NCBI RefSeq assembly: GCF_004342025.1
Contig: NZ_SLWN01000002.1
Location: forward strand, 248,001-312,000
Origin: Kribbella steppae
GTDB taxonomy: Bacteria; Actinomycetota; Actinomycetes; Propionibacteriales; Kribbellaceae
DNA length: 64,000 bases
Direction: 5' to 3'
In this document: piece after piece, positions 60,579 through 64,000 of the stretch
How the letters are laid out: each line of letters begins with the position of its first letter
Position numbering within the stretch: the first letter of the stretch is position 1
Translations under genes and position numbers: made by a program
The notes under the pieces: generated by a model
What the model was told of the DNA's origin: nothing
The model's database searches: none
Seen by the model: the letters and a program-made list of their open reading frames with translations, nothing else

Positions 60579-62345
60579 TCAGCCGAGGGCGGTGCGGAGG
60601 CGGAGTGCTACCTGGAGGTCCAGGGCCTGGTCGGGGTGTTGCCAGCCGTCGCCGAGGAGGGCGGTGATCCGGTCCAGGCGTTGCTGGACGGTGTTGGGGT
60701 GGATGTGCAAGGTAGTCGCCGCGCGCGTCGGGCTCTGTCCGGCAGCGAAGTACGCCTGGAGTGTGCCGACCAGATCGGTGCCGCGTTGCTCGTCGTACTC
60801 GATGACAGCGCCGAGGACGTGCTGCACATGAGCCCGTACGTCGACCTCTGCTGCACCGACCAGACCGGCGACACCGAGGTCGTCCGGCGTCGCGGACCCA
60901 CCACTGCGGCCGAGTCGGCGCATGGTGGCGACCAGGTGGACCGCCCGTCGGTGTGACTCGACCAATGGGTCGCCCCACGCTGCCGGGCCGGTGACACCGA
61001 TGGTGACACCGGTGCGCTTGGCTACTTCGGCCAACTCGCGTGCAGCGGTTGGAGCGTCGGTCCGACTGATCAGGAGCACTAGGTCGCCGCCGTACGGGCC
61101 AGACAGGACCAGCTTGTCCTCCAGCGGTGCGGAGAGCCGAGCTCGTACGGCGGAGTGGTCGCCACGGCAGACGGCTACGACCAGGCGGTCGTGGTGACGG
61201 TTCGGAGCGAGTAGACGGAGTCGGTCGGCCAGGGTCCTGGCGTCAGCGCTGCCACTCAGTACGTCGGACAGGAGGTCTGCCTGAGCGCGCTGGGACTGCT
61301 CGGCGGCCTGACGGCGGAAGAGGAGCACCAGAGCGGTGACCACGGCGGCACGTTCGACGATGCGCTGGTCCGCGTCGGTGAGGTCGTCGACACCGCCGAT
61401 CATCAGTGCGCCGAGGCGCTCGCCTTTCGCGGTCGCGGCAACGACCCAGCAATCTCCGATCTTCGTCAACCGGCCGGACTCGGACTCCTGCCACGGTACG
61501 GCGGCCTCGTCGGGCGATCCGGCGACTGCCAATTCGTTGCCGACTGCATCGACCAGGACGACCCACACGTCCAGGAGCTCGGCCAGTGCAGCGGCGATGG
61601 CGTCGACGTCACCACCGGACAGGACGATGTCGGCGAAGCGGTCGTGCGCTGCGGCCGCGTGCTCGGTCCCGGCGTGGGCTTCGGACAGCTGGTCGAGCGC
61701 GGCCTCGGTCTCGGCGGCCGCTCGCACCTGGACGATCGTCACGGCCGCGAGAGCAGCGAGTGATCCGAGTAGCGACACCTCTTCGCGGCTGAACGGCCGG
61801 CGCGTCCGGTTGGAGGCGAACAGTACGCCGACGAAGGCTCCGTCGACGATGAGCGGCGTACCGCAGATAGCGACCAGGCCTTCCTCGCCGACCGCGTGGT
61901 CGATCGGCGAGGTGTGCCGGAAGCGGCTGTCGGACGGGTAGTCGGCGGTCCAGTACGGCTTGTACGTCTCGGCGACCAGTCCACCGAGGCCTGCACCGAG
62001 CGGGAGCCGCAACTGCTGGAAGGCCGCCGATACCGAGCCGTCGGTCGCCCGCATGTAGGTGTCACCGCGGGCGGGGTCGTACAAGGTCAGGTAGGAGACA
62101 TCAGTGCCGATCAGGGTGCGGGCGCGGTGGACGATGGTGTCGAGTACGCCGCCCGGGTCGCGGGCCGACGCGAGTTCCCGGGCGACGTCGACCAGGGCGG
62201 ACAGCTCGGCCTCACGCTTCTTGCTGGCGTCGATACCGGCCCGGATCCGCAGGGCGAGGTCGCGCGCGACCGCGTCCTCGCCCGCCGCCCGGGCCAGCTC
62301 GCTCCCGGGCGCGTCCTCGGCCAGTAGCCGCAGCAGCTCCTCCAC
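60579..62345 (-). CDS. GAF-PucR family transcriptional regulator
   Basis: A 588-residue regulator. The N-terminal part is a GAF-like sensor (LDTIVHRARTLIGTDVSYLTLYDPARGDTYM, LPLGAGLGGLVAETYKPYW, GTPLIVDGAFVGVLFASNR). The C-terminal PucR helix-turn-helix is LVGTLQAYFAAGQSPTRAATTLHIHPNTVQQRLDRITALLG. The start is best placed at GTG 62345. It is 17 bp after the MFS transporter gene and probably cotranscribed with it and the dehydrogenase. A GGTGGC/GCCACC dyad (62346-62363) lies in that gap. Confidence 0.9.
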   Translation of the reverse strand: MEELLRLLAEDAPGSELARAAGEDAVARDLALRIRAGIDASKKREAELSALVDVARELASARDPGGVLDTIVHRARTLIGTDVSYLTLYDPARGDTYMRATDGSVSAAFQQLRLPLGAGLGGLVAETYKPYWTADYPSDSRFRHTSPIDHAVGEEGLVAICGTPLIVDGAFVGVLFASNRTRRPFSREEVSLLGSLAALAAVTIVQVRAAAETEAALDQLSEAHAGTEHAAAAHDRFADIVLSGGDVDAIAAALAELLDVWVVLVDAVGNELAVAGSPDEAAVPWQESESGRLTKIGDCWVVAATAKGERLGALMIGGVDDLTDADQRIVERAAVVTALVLLFRRQAAEQSQRAQADLLSDVLSGSADARTLADRLRLLAPNRHHDRLVVAVCRGDHSAVRARLSAPLEDKLVLSGPYGGDLVLLISRTDAPTAARELAEVAKRTGVTIGVTGPAAWGDPLVESHRRAVHLVATMRRLGRSGGSATPDDLGVAGLVGAAEVDVRAHVQHVLGAVIEYDEQRGTDLVGTLQAYFAAGQSPTRAATTLHIHPNTVQQRLDRITALLGDGWQHPDQALDLQVALRLRTALG

Positions 62346-62362
62346 GGTGGCGATGATGCCAC

Positions 62363-63664
62363 CTACACGCTGGTCAGGTCCCGACGGTGCGTTTCGGAGT
62401 ACGACGTCACCGCGATGATGGAGATGACTGCACACACTGCGACGTACACGGCGATCGCATAGCCGGAGTCGTACGCCTTGAGCAGTGCAACTGCGATGAA
62501 CGGCGCCAGACCGCCCGCGATGATCGACGCGAGCTGGTAGCCCACCGAGACACCGGAGTAGCGGACCCGGGTGCCGAACAGCTCGGTGAAGAACGATGCC
62601 TGCGGCCCGTACATCGCACCGTGCAGCACCAGTCCGACAGTCACAGCCAGGGTGGCGAGGAGGAAGTTCTTCGTGTCGACCAGTGCGATGAAGACGAACG
62701 CCCACACGCCGACACCGATCGCACCGATCAGGTACACCGGCCGCCGGCCGATCCGGTCGGACAGCGCACCCCACAGCGGGATGGCGCAGAAGTGGATGGC
62801 TGCACCGATCAGTACGGCGTTCAGCGCGAACGACTTGCCCAGACCCAGTTGTTCCTTGGCGTACGTCGCGATGACGATGGTGAAGATGTAGTAGCTGACG
62901 TTCTCCGCCATCCGCGCGCCCATAGCCGTCAGCACCTCACGCGGGTACTTGGTGATCACCTCGAGCAGCGGGAGCTTGTCCGTCGGCTCCTGCTTGGCCC
63001 GGGCCTCCTTGAACACCGGCGACTCCTCGATCCGCAGCCGCACCCACAGCCCGACCAGCACCAGTACGGCGGACAGCAGGAACGGAATCCGCCAGCCCCA
63101 CGAGTTGAACGCGGCGTCCGACTGGAACGCGGCCAGGCCGGCCAGTACGCCGTTGGCGATCAGCTGACCCGCCGGAGCACCGGCCTGCGGCCAGGACGCC
63201 CAGAAGCCACGCCGTGCCGGATCACCATGCTCCGACACGATCAGTACAGCGCCACCCCACTCACCACCGAGTGCGAAGCCCTGAATGAGCCGCAGCACGG
63301 TCAGCAGGATCGGAGCGAGCGCACCGACCTGTGCGTACGTCGGCAGCAGGCCGATGGCGAAGGTGGCGACACCCATCATCAGCAGGGACAGCACCAGCAG
63401 GTTCTTGCGGCCGAGACGGTCACCGAAGTGGCCGAACACCACTCCCCCGATCGGACGGGCGAAGAACCCGACCGCGAAGGTGGCGAAGCTCAGCAGGGTA
63501 CCTGTGAGCTCCTCGCCCTTGGGGAAGAACAGCTCGCCGAACACCACCGACGCGGCCACGCCGTACAGGAAGAAGTCGTACCACTCGACGGTCGTGCCGA
63601 CGAGACTCGCGCCGACCACCCGGACAATCGGCGTACGGGTTTGGACCGGTTGTGTTGCTGTCAT
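62363..63664 (-). CDS. MHS-family MFS transporter (organic-acid:proton symporter type)
   Basis: A 433-residue, 12-helix transporter. Family motifs are SLVGTTVEWYDFFLYGVAAS, ARPIGGVVFGHFGDRLGRKN, RLIQGFALGGEWGGAVLIVSEH and the second-half repeat PLWGALSDRIGRRP. The start at 63664 has AGGAGAG upstream and skips a Met-rich longer frame. The MHS group imports metabolites such as dicarboxylates, shikimate or 4-hydroxybenzoate. Gene context with a 3-hydroxybutyrate-dehydrogenase-like enzyme suggests a short-chain acid. Confidence 0.93.
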   Translation of the reverse strand: MTATQPVQTRTPIVRVVGASLVGTTVEWYDFFLYGVAASVVFGELFFPKGEELTGTLLSFATFAVGFFARPIGGVVFGHFGDRLGRKNLLVLSLLMMGVATFAIGLLPTYAQVGALAPILLTVLRLIQGFALGGEWGGAVLIVSEHGDPARRGFWASWPQAGAPAGQLIANGVLAGLAAFQSDAAFNSWGWRIPFLLSAVLVLVGLWVRLRIEESPVFKEARAKQEPTDKLPLLEVITKYPREVLTAMGARMAENVSYYIFTIVIATYAKEQLGLGKSFALNAVLIGAAIHFCAIPLWGALSDRIGRRPVYLIGAIGVGVWAFVFIALVDTKNFLLATLAVTVGLVLHGAMYGPQASFFTELFGTRVRYSGVSVGYQLASIIAGGLAPFIAVALLKAYDSGYAIAVYVAVCAVISIIAVTSYSETHRRDLTSV

Positions 63665-63681
63665 TGACGGGCTCTCCTGAG

Positions 63682-64000
63682 CTAGTGGGCGGTCCAGCCG
63701 CCGTCGAGTACGAACGAGCTCCCCGTGATGGAGGCGGAGGCCGGACCGCACAGTAGTGCGACCAGCTCCGCTACTTCATCCGGCTCGATCAGGCGCTTCA
63801 CCGCGACTGGCTCGAGCATGACCTTCTCCAGCACCTCTGACTCGGTCAGACCGTGGGTGGCCGCTTGATCCGCGAGCTGGGCGGTGACGAGCGGCGTACG
63901 GACATAGGCCGGGTTCACGCAGTTGCTGGTCACTCCGTGGGGCGCACCCTCCAGTGCGACCACCTTGCTGAGTCCCTCCAGTCCGTGCTTGGCAGCGACG
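63682..64000 (-). CDS. SDR-family dehydrogenase, 3-hydroxybutyrate dehydrogenase-like (5' part outside window)
   Basis: The last 105 residues of a short-chain dehydrogenase, cut by the window end. AAKHGLEGLSKVVALEGAPHGVTSNCVNPAYVRTPLV contains the active-site Lys and the following PAYVRTPLV, and the end is GPASASITGSSFVLDGGWTAH. The pattern, especially TSNCVNPAYVRTPLVTAQL and the loop LEKVMLEPVAVKRLIEPDEV, is close to D-3-hydroxybutyrate dehydrogenase. It is 17 bp upstream of the transporter and likely first in a leftward operon. Confidence 0.85.
   Translation of the reverse strand, partial: VAAKHGLEGLSKVVALEGAPHGVTSNCVNPAYVRTPLVTAQLADQAATHGLTESEVLEKVMLEPVAVKRLIEPDEVAELVALLCGPASASITGSSFVLDGGWTAH

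Noticed and set aside
62346..62774. N-terminal extension of the PucR regulator
   Set aside because: The extension overlaps the MFS gene and lacks family similarity; the GAF region starts after the GTG at 62345.

Overview
The window is very GC-rich, with dense operons, many 4-bp start/stop overlaps and frequent GTG starts. Its gene content is that of a free-living Actinobacterium: a UPF0182 membrane protein, a PPA1309-family protein, a Zincin_2 metalloprotease, an actinobacterial-type Flp/Tad pilus locus, a 6C-like small RNA and an initiator tRNA with a C1xU72 mismatch. Propionibacteriales, for example a Kribbella-like soil organism, would fit, but that is inference from gene content.

Layout. 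1-4.9 kb: the end of a TPR protein, branched-chain aminotransferase (ilvE), a stand-alone LigD-type polymerase domain, and a TetR regulator divergent from an FAD aromatic hydroxylase with a clear palindromic operator between them. 4.9-12.8 kb: a nitrogen module with an AmiC/UrtA-like binding protein lacking a signal peptide, a MarR regulator, an NCS1 permease with a Cys-rich tail, and ureA-B-C-F-G-D with overlapping genes and no ureE. ureF carries an in-frame palindromic insertion. 12.8-16.2 kb: a P-loop kinase, a TetR regulator divergent from a DrrAB-like efflux ABC transporter, and a probable 6C RNA. 16.4-18.7 kb: a small protein and a NarL-type two-component pair.

18.7-27.6 kb: a leftward operon encoding a C45 (penicillin acyltransferase-type) hydrolase, a complete oligopeptide ABC importer and an esterase, divergent from an RpiR regulator and a proline-racemase-family enzyme. 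This looks like a dedicated uptake and catabolic island for an unidentified amide or peptide-like compound. 27.6-32.6 kb: small oxidative enzymes, a LuxR regulator with an overlapping small gene upstream, and a frameshifted endonuclease/exonuclease/phosphatase-family gene. 32.6-36.2 kb: a heterodimeric ABC exporter whose two halves have complementary degenerate ATP sites. 36.3-36.7 kb: an integrase-like remnant beside the initiator tRNA. 36.8-44.2 kb: a GNAT protein, a secreted protein, then UPF0182, PPA1309, a PDZ/Lon-like protease, a small membrane protein and MoaE. 44.7-49.5 kb: metalloprotease, NUDIX, a di-iron protein, a striking C-rich irregular repeat of about 570 bp, a nucleotidyltransferase-like protein and HxlR.

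49.6-60.6 kb: the pilus region. A NarL-like response regulator (with a fragment of a second one at its 3' end) and a prepilin peptidase lie divergent from two Flp pilins, TadE, a TadG-like protein, CpaB, CpaE, CpaF, a VWA-TadB fusion, TadC and an isoprenylcysteine methyltransferase-like membrane protein. 60.6-64 kb: a leftward set of an SDR (3-hydroxybutyrate dehydrogenase-like, cut by the window end), an MHS-type MFS transporter and a GAF-PucR regulator.

All family calls were made by reading motifs by eye. No database search was run.
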